This document shows positions 35,053-42,763 of a DNA stretch of 42,763 nt, in pieces. Every line of letters begins with the position of its first letter. Position 1 is the stretch's first letter. Both the position numbers and the translations under genes were made by a program. The notes beneath the pieces were generated by a model that worked only from the letters and a program-made list of their open reading frames with translations, did not search any database and was not told the DNA's origin. The stretch is from an uncultured Gammaproteobacteria bacterium (GTDB lineage: Bacteria; Pseudomonadota; Gammaproteobacteria; PS1; Pseudothioglobaceae), in assembly GCA_937899995.1 (NCBI GenBank), contig CALCCK010000015.1, positions 1 to 42,763 on the forward strand, written 5' to 3'.

Positions 35053-36950
35053 TGATCTATTTTTTTCTTATTAATTTTAATGGATTGATCGTTACTTAAA
35101 ATATTTTCCATTGCCATTCTAAATGTCATAGCAGCAGAATTCGCACCGCCACATTTATTACGCTTATCTGGGTAATAATAGTTATAACATTTTTTAGGAT
35201 GGTTTAATATGATTGCCATAATATACTTTGGCTGTTTAACGGGTACAAATCCAGTAAAAAAAGTTCGTTTAGCGCCTTTTTTATTATAAGATCCATCAAC
35301 TACCATTTCTGCCGTACCGGTTTTACCCGCCACATCATAACCTTTAATTCGTGCGCGATAGCCAGAGCCCTTCCATGTAACGACAGCATCTAACAGTTCA
35401 GCAATTCTATGGGTCGCTTCTTTACTAAAGACTTGTGTCTTTTCATCAAATATAATGGCATTTTTTAGCAATTTCAATGGAGGTACAGAACCTTGATTGG
35501 CAAAGACTAAATATGCTCTTGCTAGCTGTGCTAAGTTTGTTTCCATCGGTCCATGACCAAAAGACAATGTTCGTTTATCAGCAACCCCCCAAGAGTCAAA
35601 GTGCCTTAAAGAGCCAGAATTTTCAATACTTGGTATCAAACCAAGTGGGCGTCCAAATCCAAGCTTACTCCACGTATCGTACATGTCTTCTTTATTTAGT
35701 CTTTCAGAGACATTGACAGTTCCTAGGTTGTGTGACTTTTGTAAGATTTTCTTAATTGTCATTTGCTTATATTTTCCATCAGGCTTGATATGACCGATTC
35801 GCTTAGTAACATCAATTAATTCATCTTCAGTGGCCTTAATCTTCCCTTGGTCAAGCGCCAAAAGCATGGTAAATGGCTTCATGGTTGATCCAGGCTCTAC
35901 TTTATCTGAAAGTACACGATTGCGATAATTTTCAGCATTGTAGGTAGATTTGTCATTAGGATCATCTGCAGGATAATTAACCATAGCTAGGATTTCACCA
36001 TTTGGTGCTAGTATGATTGCTGACCCAGAATCGGCATCATGATAGTTCACTGATTTTTTAATGGCAGCGTATGCATAGTATTGAATATTAGAGTCAATGG
36101 TTAGCTCTATATTTTCCCCATGCCTTACTTTGTTAGTCATTACAGGATTAAAATATGACCCTAGGGACTCTTGGTCAAAATTTAATTTCAATATACCGTC
36201 TTGACCAGCAAGAATATGTTCAAATTCACGCTCAATGCCAGATGCGCCTTTTTTTTCATGATTAATCCGCCCAAGCAAGGGCGCTAATGATGCGTATTTC
36301 GGGTAATATCGTCGCGTATCTTCTTCTAATGCGACACCATTTATTTTTCTTTTCTTACAGTCGGTGATAGGTATATAGATAGGCTCATTTTTTTTGATAT
36401 TTATCATAACTAGAGTTCGATCAAATAAACTGAGCTTGACTTTTTTTTGTTTTGTTGTACAAATTTTTAGTTTGATTTTTGCAAGGTCTTTAAGGTTTTT
36501 AAGAACTGTACTAGTTAGTTCTAAATTTTTTCTAATAATTAGGTGCTTTCTACCTACTTTGCTATTTAGTTTCTTTGTAATGGCTGAGCGTAATTCTTTT
36601 TCTGGCATCTCAAGAGCTTCCGCTAATTTTGGAATGAACTCTGGTTGCACTTGGGTTGGGTCTAAGTTTACTTTTTTTAAGATAAGGTTACTGGCCAACA
36701 CATTGCCATTTCTGTCCAGGATATCTCCTCTACGGGCTTTATTTCGAACCTTGTCAACAGCTTGTTTATTACCTTTTTCTTGTATCGATACATTGCCTGC
36801 ATGAAGTTGATTGATAGTTACAATTCGATAACCAAAAACAATTAAAAAAAAGATAAAAAAGTATTTAATAAAGCCTTGTCTATACCAGTAGTTTTGCACT
36901 CTTCTAGAAACAATAGAGGTAGAGATTTTAAAAGGTTTTTTTTGTTTCAC
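35031..36950 (-). CDS. ftsI: Peptidoglycan transpeptidase FtsI (PBP3)
   Basis: FtsI cross-links septal peptidoglycan in the divisome. The 639-residue protein has a short cytosolic tail, one membrane helix (YFFIFFLIVFGYRIV), a dimerisation domain with RRGDILDRNGNVLA, and the transpeptidase motifs SxxK (S355-T-M-K358), SHN and KTG (K543). It overlaps ftsL by 4 nt. The normal next genes of the dcw cluster (murE, murF, mraY and so on) do not follow; instead the gene runs head-on into dnaG, which it overlaps by 22 nt. Confidence 0.97.
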   Translation of the reverse strand: MKQKKPFKISTSIVSRRVQNYWYRQGFIKYFFIFFLIVFGYRIVTINQLHAGNVSIQEKGNKQAVDKVRNKARRGDILDRNGNVLASNLILKKVNLDPTQVQPEFIPKLAEALEMPEKELRSAITKKLNSKVGRKHLIIRKNLELTSTVLKNLKDLAKIKLKICTTKQKKVKLSLFDRTLVMINIKKNEPIYIPITDCKKRKINGVALEEDTRRYYPKYASLAPLLGRINHEKKGASGIEREFEHILAGQDGILKLNFDQESLGSYFNPVMTNKVRHGENIELTIDSNIQYYAYAAIKKSVNYHDADSGSAIILAPNGEILAMVNYPADDPNDKSTYNAENYRNRVLSDKVEPGSTMKPFTMLLALDQGKIKATEDELIDVTKRIGHIKPDGKYKQMTIKKILQKSHNLGTVNVSERLNKEDMYDTWSKLGFGRPLGLIPSIENSGSLRHFDSWGVADKRTLSFGHGPMETNLAQLARAYLVFANQGSVPPLKLLKNAIIFDEKTQVFSKEATHRIAELLDAVVTWKGSGYRARIKGYDVAGKTGTAEMVVDGSYNKKGAKRTFFTGFVPVKQPKYIMAIILNHPKKCYNYYYPDKRNKCGGANSAAMTFRMAMENILSNDQSIKINKKKIDHYLDLPF

Positions 36951-37222
36951 AAAGTTTTTCTCTCTCTTAGTTTTGGCGTTTTCATTTGTAGTTTTTTAAG
37001 TGCGCTGTCTTGGATTTCTTTGCCACTTATTTGTTTAGAATACTCAGTTAGGAGTTGTTTGTGTAATGCCATCATTCTCTGGTTTTCAACTTGAACTGCA
37101 TTATATTTATGATATAAAAGATAATTCTGATGATGCCAACTTATAGTATAAAAAGACAAGGTAATAATGCTAATAATCAATACCATATTGAGTTTAGCAA
37201 CATGGTTGAAGCGGTCTAGCAT
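36947..37222 (-). CDS. ftsL: Cell division protein FtsL
   Basis: FtsL is a bitopic divisome protein that joins FtsB and FtsQ and activates FtsWI. The 91-residue protein has one membrane helix (about 11-28, LNMVLIISIITLSFYTISW) followed by a periplasmic coiled-coil region (QVENQRMMALHKQLLTEYSKQ). FtsL diverges quickly, so the call rests mainly on size, topology and position between rsmH and ftsI, with overlaps on both sides. Confidence 0.88.
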   Translation of the reverse strand: MLDRFNHVAKLNMVLIISIITLSFYTISWHHQNYLLYHKYNAVQVENQRMMALHKQLLTEYSKQISGKEIQDSALKKLQMKTPKLRERKTL

Positions 37223-38160
37223 GGAGTGACGCCTAAAGTAGTTCTTTCCGCTATTCTCAATATGGCGCTTCTAGAGCGCTTATTATTTTTAATTTCTGCT
37301 TTACTGGCAAATTGCTTACCTAAATCTTTAAATATGGTTTTCTGAATGTCGATATTCATCACAGGCAAGCCTTTGGGTAATTGCTTTTGTTTAGAATATT
37401 TTTGAATAAATTGCTTAACAATTCGATCCTCAATAGAGTGGAAGCTAATAATACTAAGTCGCCCCTCAGGTGCTAATAAGTCAAAACTTTGCTCTAATGT
37501 CTCAGATAACTGTTTTAATTCTTGGTTAATAAAGATACGAATGGCTTGAAATGAACGGGTTGCCGGGTGTTTATTTTTATGTGATCTAACCACGCCAGCA
37601 ATAATATTGGCCAATTGCAAAGTGGTTGTAATCGCTTTATCTTGCTGCATTCTTTTAATCGCACTAGCAATATGTCGACTTTTCCTCTCTTCTCCGAATT
37701 CATAAATGACATTGGCGATTTCCATCTCATCTGCCTGGGCTAACCATTGCGCTGCACTTATGCCACTGGTTTGGTCCATACGCATATCAAGTGGCCCGTC
37801 CGTATTAAAACTAAAGCCGCGATCAGCGTTGTCTAATTGTGGTGATGACACACCTAGATCCATCAAGATACCGTCGATTTTTCCGGATAAATTTCTCGCA
37901 CTTAATAGTTCACCCATGTGGGTAAAAGCACTATGAATAACGGTGAGACGGTCATCATTGAAGTTTTCTTTAGCGAATTCAACAGCGTGGATGTCTTGAT
38001 CAAAAGCGATGACTGAACCTGATTTGTCTAACTTATCTAAGATACCTTGCGTATGCCCGCCTCGGCCAAAAGTTGCGTCAATATAGATACCACCTGTTTT
38101 TATGTTAAGTGCATCGATTGACTCTGTAAACATCACTGATTGGTGATGATTAGAGGTCAT
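37216..38160 (-). CDS. rsmH: 16S rRNA (cytosine-1402-N4)-methyltransferase
   Basis: RsmH methylates C1402 in the decoding centre. The 314-residue protein has HQSVMFTESIDAL, the SAM site YIDATFGRGGHTQGIL, ILMDLGVSSPQLDNADRGFSF, the GPLDMRMDQ segment and a SFHSIEDRIVKQF end, all family landmarks. It overlaps mraZ (4 nt, ATGA) and ftsL (7 nt), as in the standard dcw cluster. Confidence 0.98.
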   Translation of the reverse strand: MTSNHHQSVMFTESIDALNIKTGGIYIDATFGRGGHTQGILDKLDKSGSVIAFDQDIHAVEFAKENFNDDRLTVIHSAFTHMGELLSARNLSGKIDGILMDLGVSSPQLDNADRGFSFNTDGPLDMRMDQTSGISAAQWLAQADEMEIANVIYEFGEERKSRHIASAIKRMQQDKAITTTLQLANIIAGVVRSHKNKHPATRSFQAIRIFINQELKQLSETLEQSFDLLAPEGRLSIISFHSIEDRIVKQFIQKYSKQKQLPKGLPVMNIDIQKTIFKDLGKQFASKAEIKNNKRSRSAILRIAERTTLGVTPC

Positions 38161-38609
38161 AGCGATAATTGGGTAATTTCTGGTGGAATTTCTTCTTTTT
38201 TACTTAATGAATCAAGACTTATAATTTGTTTATGCCAAGCATCTTCGTCCCACAGTTCGAAGTTATGACCTTGACCACTTAGAATTAGTTTTTTATTGAG
38301 TTTGGCGTATTCTCTTAATGTTGCTGGAATTAGAATGCGAGACGCTTTGTCGAGCTCGCAATCAGTCGCATGACCAATGAGTTTGCGTTTTAAGCGTTTT
38401 GTATGGATATTGAGCGAAGGTAATGCACTTACCTTACGCTCAAGGTTTTGCCAATCTCCCAAAGGGTAAAGTAGCAAGCAATTATCGTCTGGGTGAATAC
38501 TGAGTACCATCTTGCCTGCGCAAGTCTTGTCGATTTGCGCTTGATGACGCGTTGGAATTTTCAATCTTCCTTTTGCATCAATGGTTAGATTGTGAACCCC
38601 CCTGAACAT
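38157..38609 (-). CDS. mraZ: Transcriptional regulator MraZ
   Basis: MraZ is a ring-forming AbrB-like DNA-binding protein that represses or tunes its own dcw operon. The 150-residue protein is of standard length, with two swapped-hairpin halves: FRGVHNLTIDAKGRLKIPTRHQ and the second repeat ATDCELDKASRILIPATLREYA, each carrying the D..GR...P / D..SRI.IP motif. It opens the mraZ-rsmH-ftsL-ftsI operon. A ribosome site GGAGAAGAG precedes the ATG. Phased MraZ boxes lie 157-192 bp upstream of the start codon. Confidence 0.97.
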   Translation of the reverse strand: MFRGVHNLTIDAKGRLKIPTRHQAQIDKTCAGKMVLSIHPDDNCLLLYPLGDWQNLERKVSALPSLNIHTKRLKRKLIGHATDCELDKASRILIPATLREYAKLNKKLILSGQGHNFELWDEDAWHKQIISLDSLSKKEEIPPEITQLSL

Positions 38610-38635
38610 TTTCTCTTCTCCAAGATTTTTGTTTG

Positions 38636-38713
38636 CTAAGCAACGGCAACAAAGCTAATTGCTAAGATGACTACTGATGATGCGTAAATAATTGTTTGTA
38701 AAGTTGTTTCCAT
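38636..38713 (-). CDS. Candidate 25-residue membrane micropeptide upstream of mraZ
   Basis: In the 297-bp gap between mraZ and pyrD, an ATG preceded by GGGGGAAGC opens a 25-codon frame ending in TAG, 26 nt before mraZ. The product starts METTLQTIIYASS and is one hydrophobic helix (TIIYASSVVILAISFVAVA). Good ribosome site, a single membrane span and a position as the first frame of the dcw transcript suggest a real small membrane protein or leader peptide. I know of no match. Chance is possible for so short a frame. Confidence 0.5.
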   Translation of the reverse strand: METTLQTIIYASSVVILAISFVAVA

Positions 38714-38729
38714 GCTTCCCCCAAAGTGG

Positions 38730-38801
38730 TGATTAAAATTATTAACTCTTCAAGTCAATAAAATACATTTTATACCACTTTATTACACTTTGAACCACAT
38801 T
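38730..38801 (-). promoter_or_regulatory. dcw promoter with phased MraZ boxes
   Basis: Read on the minus strand, AAAGTG-type boxes occur every 10 bp: AATGTG (38801-38796), AAAGTG (38791-38786), AAAGTG (38781-38776) and AAAATG (38771-38766). MraZ proteins are known to bind such 10-bp phased repeats. Next come TTGACT (38758-38753) and TTTAAT (38737-38732, 15-bp spacing) as a plausible promoter. A further AAAGTGG on the plus strand (38723-38729) is an inverted copy. MraZ autoregulation is the natural reading. The rest of the gap toward pyrD (38802-38906) shows only a TATAAA (38878-38883) as a pyrD -10 candidate. Confidence 0.7.
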
Positions 38802-38906
38802 TATTACAAATATTTTGTTAAACAATGATTCTTCGAATAAGTGAATCAGCTTAGGTGTTATTTGATATGATTACAGTTATAAAAGATTGATGCAAAAGGA
38901 AATAAC

Positions 38907-40043
38907 ATGAAATTGGTTTACGCATTACGAGGTCGGATTAATTATTTGTTTTATCGATGGATTATTCGTCCTTTGATTTTTTTGTGGGAAGCAGAAGAGG
39001 CTCATAATAAGCTTAAGCGGTTTGGCCTATTATTTTCCTCTAGTGTTTTTGGTCGGCTCATATTAAAGGTTTTGTTTTATTACCAACACACAAGTCTTAA
39101 CACTATGGTTGATGGCATCAAATATGATAACCCAATTGGTCTTTCAGCTGGTTTCGACAAAGATGGTGAGTTAACTGACGCCTATCCACTCATTGGTTTT
39201 GGCTTTGCTGAGTTAGGTTCTTTTACCGGTGATGTGTGTCCGGGCAATCCAGGTGTTGGTAGGCGTTTATTCCGTTTGGTTAAATCTAAATCAATCTTGG
39301 TGTGGTACGGGCTTAATAATCAAGGCGCTGAGGCTATTGCTAAAAGACTAAAAGGTAAAAATTTTAAAATTCCAATTGGTATTAGTGCTGCTAAAACTAA
39401 CAATTCTGCTAGTTTTGACTTGCAAAATTCCATTGATGATTATTTAAAAACAATGGATAAATTTAAGGAAATTGGCGATTATTACACGGTTAATATTTCT
39501 TGCCCAAATGCCCAAGATGGTGAGCCTTTTGTTGATCAAAAAAATCTAGAGACATTGTTAAGTGCGCTGGACAGAGTCAAACAAGAAAACAAACCAGTCT
39601 ATATAAAATTGGCCGCTGATTTAAAGACGGATGAGATTAATACAATTGTAGATGCTTGTTTAAAGCACAAAGTAGATGGCTTGGTACTTACTAACCTAAC
39701 CAAGCCATCAATGAGTAATGAGTATCTTAAAGAAGAATTAACTTTTGATAAGGGTGCGCTCAGTGGCTTGCCAGTGCAACGTATTTCAACGGAAGTTGTG
39801 CGTCATGTTTATCAAAGAACACGCGGCAAGATTACCATTATTGGCGTGGGTGGCGTTTTTAGTGCAGACGACGCTTATGAGAAAATCACTTCTGGGGCTA
39901 ATTTAATTGAACTAATTACCAGTATGATTTTTGAAGGGCCGCAAGTGATCGGTGAAATTAACCGCGGTTTAGTTGAGCTACTGAAAAAAGACGGATTTTC
40001 ATCAATCGAAGAGGCGGTAGGGTCGCGCAATCCTTTGCTTTAG
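38907..40043 (+). CDS. pyrD: Dihydroorotate dehydrogenase, class 2-like with Cys base
   Basis: PyrD oxidises dihydroorotate to orotate in pyrimidine synthesis. The 378-residue protein has the long N-terminal extension of membrane-bound, quinone-using class 2 enzymes, then NPIGLSAGFDKDGELTDAYPLIGFGFAELGSF (opening GLSAGFDKDGE), FMN-site blocks and IIGVGGVFSADDAYEKI. The catalytic base, Ser in class 2 (NISSPN), is here Cys199 in NISCPN, as in class 1 enzymes. The region after it (AQDGEPFVDQKN) also departs from the TPGLR of class 2. Quinone as acceptor is inferred from the extension. Ends overlap mdh by 4 nt on the other strand. Confidence 0.92.
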   Translation: MKLVYALRGRINYLFYRWIIRPLIFLWEAEEAHNKLKRFGLLFSSSVFGRLILKVLFYYQHTSLNTMVDGIKYDNPIGLSAGFDKDGELTDAYPLIGFGFAELGSFTGDVCPGNPGVGRRLFRLVKSKSILVWYGLNNQGAEAIAKRLKGKNFKIPIGISAAKTNNSASFDLQNSIDDYLKTMDKFKEIGDYYTVNISCPNAQDGEPFVDQKNLETLLSALDRVKQENKPVYIKLAADLKTDEINTIVDACLKHKVDGLVLTNLTKPSMSNEYLKEELTFDKGALSGLPVQRISTEVVRHVYQRTRGKITIIGVGGVFSADDAYEKITSGANLIELITSMIFEGPQVIGEINRGLVELLKKDGFSSIEEAVGSRNPLL

Positions 40044-40963
40044 ATCTCTTTAATTAAGCCTTTAATGATTTGAGCAGAATTATCAAAAGCTTGTCGCTCT
40101 TCATCAGTAAAGTCTAGTTCAATAATTTTTTCTACCCCGTTTTTACCTAACACTACAGGCACACCAATGGCAATATCACTTTGATTATATTCACCTTCAA
40201 GCATGGTAATGCATGGTAGTAAGCGATGCTTGTTATGCACCATAGCTTCAACCATTATCGTCACTGCAGCACCTGGAGCATCATAGGCGCTGGATTTTTG
40301 TTTAAGGTTAAGGATTTCTGCGCCACCATCTCGGGTACGTTGAATAATATTGTTAATAGTTTTTTGATCTAATAAATGCTCAATTGGAATACCGCCGACT
40401 GTGGTGAATCTTGGTAGTGGCACCATGGTATCGCCATGACCACCGAGTACCATGGCTTGAATATCGTTAATAGAGTAGTTTGTTTCCATGGCAATAAAGC
40501 TTGACATACGCATTGAGTCTAAAATGCCGGCTTGGCCCATAATACGATTACGTGGCCAGCCAGTCTTTTTATTGGCGTAATAAGTGAGCACATCAACTGG
40601 ATTAGTAACGACAATGACATAGGCGTCGGGCGCATATTTTATGATACCATCCATAATTTCATCAATAATTTTAAGGTTGGTTGCTAATACATCAGTTCTA
40701 TCCGTGCCAGGTTTCCGTGGAGATCCTGCAGTAATAATAACGATGTTAGAGTTTTTGATACTAGAAATATCACTACTTCCAGTTAATTTGGCATCAAACT
40801 GATGAACACTAGCAGTTTCTTGGATATCAAGCGCTATACCTTTGGTGCGCTGTTCGTTACGACCAATCAACATAATGCATTCGGTTAATTTTTTGATGGC
40901 TAGAATTTGAGCGACACTCTCTCCAACTCGACCAGCGCCGACAATGCTGATTTTATTAACCAT
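40040..40963 (-). CDS. mdh: Malate dehydrogenase, LDH-like type
   Basis: Mdh interconverts malate and oxaloacetate with NAD. The 307-residue protein has VGAGRVGESVA, a substrate loop GSPRKPGTDRTDVL with Arg where lactate dehydrogenases have Gln (so malate is the substrate), the VVTNPVDVLTYYA segment and the catalytic His in LGGHGDTMVPL. It is of the LDH-like MDH family rather than the E. coli type. The start is the ATG at 40963, five bases after GGAGG; a start four codons upstream would lie across that site. It is divergent from the malic enzyme gene (62 bp apart), and ends overlapping pyrD. Confidence 0.93.
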   Translation of the reverse strand: MVNKISIVGAGRVGESVAQILAIKKLTECIMLIGRNEQRTKGIALDIQETASVHQFDAKLTGSSDISSIKNSNIVIITAGSPRKPGTDRTDVLATNLKIIDEIMDGIIKYAPDAYVIVVTNPVDVLTYYANKKTGWPRNRIMGQAGILDSMRMSSFIAMETNYSINDIQAMVLGGHGDTMVPLPRFTTVGGIPIEHLLDQKTINNIIQRTRDGGAEILNLKQKSSAYDAPGAAVTIMVEAMVHNKHRLLPCITMLEGEYNQSDIAIGVPVVLGKNGVEKIIELDFTDEERQAFDNSAQIIKGLIKEI

Positions 40964-41025
40964 GACAACCTCCATCTAATGCTTATATAATATCCTGCTA
41001 ATCGTATTAATAATATTAACCCAAA

Positions 41026-42246
41026 ATGAGTGAAGAATTCCACAAATTAGCACTTGATTATCACAAGGGTGAGCGCCCTGGAAAGATCTCTGTATCTTCA
41101 CATAAATCCTTGGATACGCATCACGATTTATCTTTGGCTTATACGCCAGGAGTGGCAGCACCCGTTAGAGAAATTGTCAAAGATAAATCTAAGGTTTATG
41201 ATTACACCATTAAAGGTAATTTGGTTGCAGTGATTACTGATGGTTCAGCGGTTCTAGGCCTTGGTAATGTTGGGCCATTAGCAGCCAAACCAGTCATGGA
41301 AGGCAAAGGGGTTTTGTTTAAACAATTTGCTGATATTGATGTCTTTAACATTGAAATCGATACCCAAGATGTTGATGAATTTATACAAACGGTTAAAAAC
41401 ATTTCCCCAACCTTTGGTGGTATTAATTTAGAAGATATCTCCGCTCCTCGTTGTTTTGAGATCGAGCAGCGTTTGATTGAGGCGCTTGATATTCCTGTTT
41501 TTCATGATGACCAGCACGGTACTGCTATTATTATTGCGGCCGGACTTTTAAATGCATTAGAGATTCAGGGAAAGACTCCTGAAAACGCAATACTAACTTG
41601 TTTGGGTGCGGGCGCTGCCGGTATAGCAACGCTTGATTTACTCTGTGAGCTTGGTTTTGAAAAATCCAATATTTTATTGGTAGATTCTAAAGGTGTGATC
41701 ACGGATTCACGCGAAGGATTAACCAAAGAAAAAGCAGATTATGCCAGTCATACTCGTAAGCAAACATTGGCAGATGCTATGGAGGGTTGCGATGTATTTG
41801 TGGGTGTAGCATCTAGTAATTTAGTATCGCAAGATATGGTGAAATCCATGGCGGATAATCCGATTGTGTTTGCTTTATCAAACCCTGATCCTGAAATCTC
41901 ACCTGCAGATGCCAATGCGGCGCGTGATGATTTGATTATGGCAACAGGTCGAAGTGATTATCCAAATCAAGTGAATAATGTACTGGGTTTTCCATTTATT
42001 TTCAGAGGTGCGCTTGATGCCAAGGCCAGTGAAATTAATGTTGAGATGAAAATTGCAGCCGTGCACGCACTTAAAGATTTGGCAAAATTGGAAGTCCCAC
42101 AAGATGTTCTAGATGCTTACGATATTGATGCTATAAGCTTTGGAAAGGATTATATCATCCCTAAACCCTTCGATAAAAGACTCATCGATGTTGTGCCAAA
42201 AGCAGTATTTGATGCCGCCGTTTCAAGTGGTGTATCTAGACTTTAA
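41026..42246 (+). CDS. Malic enzyme without phosphotransacetylase domain
   Basis: Malic enzyme decarboxylates malate to pyruvate with NAD(P). The 406-residue protein has LAYTPGVAAPVREI (catalytic Tyr), VITDGSAVLGLGNVGPLAAKPVMEGK, the metal Asp/Glu set in INLEDISAPRCFEIE and VFHDDQHGTA, and the Rossmann loop LGAGAAGIATLDLL. It is the MaeB-type catalytic part alone; many MaeB proteins (about 760 residues) carry a C-terminal PTA-like domain that is absent here. NADP or NAD preference cannot be settled by eye. The divergent pairing with mdh suggests shared control of the malate-pyruvate-oxaloacetate node. Confidence 0.93.
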   Translation: MSEEFHKLALDYHKGERPGKISVSSHKSLDTHHDLSLAYTPGVAAPVREIVKDKSKVYDYTIKGNLVAVITDGSAVLGLGNVGPLAAKPVMEGKGVLFKQFADIDVFNIEIDTQDVDEFIQTVKNISPTFGGINLEDISAPRCFEIEQRLIEALDIPVFHDDQHGTAIIIAAGLLNALEIQGKTPENAILTCLGAGAAGIATLDLLCELGFEKSNILLVDSKGVITDSREGLTKEKADYASHTRKQTLADAMEGCDVFVGVASSNLVSQDMVKSMADNPIVFALSNPDPEISPADANAARDDLIMATGRSDYPNQVNNVLGFPFIFRGALDAKASEINVEMKIAAVHALKDLAKLEVPQDVLDAYDIDAISFGKDYIIPKPFDKRLIDVVPKAVFDAAVSSGVSRL

Positions 42247-42288
42247 TTTCTCTTAATTTCGGTGTAAAAAAACTATCCAAAATACCCC

Positions 42289-42317
42289 TTGTTAATCAAG
42301 AATAGTTATGGGATAAT
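42289..42317 (+). promoter_or_regulatory. Promoter of the tRNA-tuf operon
   Basis: TTGTTA (42289-42294) and GATAAT (42312-42317) are separated by 17 bp, and tRNA-Tyr begins 15 bp later. The Tyr-Gly-Thr tRNAs and tuf are probably one transcript. Confidence 0.7.
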
Positions 42318-42331
42318 GGCCGATTGTTTTT

Positions 42332-42416
42332 GGAGAGATTTACGAGTGGTTAAAGTATGCGGATTGTAAATCCGTCGCCTCTGGCTTCGAAGGTTCGAAT
42401 CCTTCTCTCTCCACCA
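42332..42416 (+). tRNA. tRNA-Tyr (GUA)
   Basis: An 85-nt class II tRNA with encoded CCA: acceptor GGAGAGA/TCTCTCC, anticodon GTA at 42366-42368 in stem CGGAT/TCCG region, a long variable arm, and T arm GGTTCGAATCC. Confidence 0.97.
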
Positions 42417-42435
42417 ACAAAATAAAATAGAATTT

Positions 42436-42509
42436 GCGGGTATCGTATATTGGTATTACCTTGGCCTTCCAAGCCAATGAGACGAGTTCGATTCTCGTTA
42501 CCCGCTCCA
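42436..42509 (+). tRNA. tRNA-Gly (UCC)
   Basis: A 74-nt tRNA with encoded CCA: acceptor GCGGGTA/TACCCGC, anticodon stem TTGGC/GCCAA with anticodon TCC at 42468-42470, T arm GAGTTCGATTCTC. Confidence 0.97.
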
Positions 42510-42524
42510 TGTGGAAGAGGTTGT

Positions 42525-42600
<76 letters not shown>

Positions 42601-42630
42601 GTAAAATTTAAAGTAGTTCTAAACTAATGA

Positions 42631-42763
<133 letters not shown>

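Overview
The window reads as the chromosome of a small, AT-rich gammaproteobacterium, most like the SUP05/Thioglobus/Ruthia group of marine sulfur oxidisers and symbionts. That placement is inference, from base composition, short intergenic gaps, several touching or overlapping convergent gene ends, and gammaproteobacterial gene orders (pyrH-frr, dapA-bamC, purM-purN, hda beside a CDP-alcohol phosphotransferase, hisI-hisE-tatABC, mraZ-rsmH-ftsL-ftsI, tRNA-Tyr-Gly-Thr-tuf). No marker for sulfur oxidation itself lies in the window. The first 76 bases are not genomic: they are a poly-T run plus Illumina P7 adapter, index and read-2 primer, joined to a truncated cmoB.

Layout. 77-10.5 kb: cmoB fragment, an unknown secreted protein, pyrH-frr, uvrA, a DUF3108 protein, purM-purN, a CDP-alcohol phosphotransferase with hda, a Cys-rich unknown, siroheme synthase cysG and a DUF2892 membrane protein. 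10.6-17.4 kb: tRNA-Leu, serB, ccmF-ccmI (cytochrome c maturation, with an internally duplicated CcmI), dapE and trmD. 17.4-26.8 kb: the nitrogen region, with two PII-ammonium transporter pairs (glnB-amtB and glnK-amtB) separated by dapA-bamC-ligA, then a soluble Cache-like sensor gene and an ANTAR-domain regulator. 26.8-38.7 kb: hisI-hisE-tatABC, a secreted nuclease, gor, prfB, rpsO, an LpxL-like acyltransferase, dnaG and a short dcw cluster (mraZ-rsmH-ftsL-ftsI). 38.9-42.8 kb: pyrD, divergent malate dehydrogenase and malic enzyme, three tRNAs and the start of tuf.

The most interesting system is in the nitrogen region. The leaders of the sensor gene and of glnK-amtB contain pairs of hairpins with six-base loops carrying A at position 1 and/or G at position 4, and the second hairpin overlaps the 5' arm of an intrinsic terminator. 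This is the known architecture of ANTAR antitermination targets. The glnK leader has two complete units in tandem, and the glnB leader has a weaker version. The ANTAR protein encoded just downstream of glnK-amtB is the obvious candidate regulator, so I infer a local circuit in which a NasT-like RNA-binding protein, perhaps governed by the soluble Cache protein, controls both PII/Amt operons by antitermination.

Other points of note: prfB lacks the usual programmed frameshift; the LpxL homologue has Met in place of the catalytic Glu; PyrD has Cys where class 2 enzymes have Ser; 10-bp phased MraZ-type boxes and a 25-codon membrane micropeptide precede mraZ.
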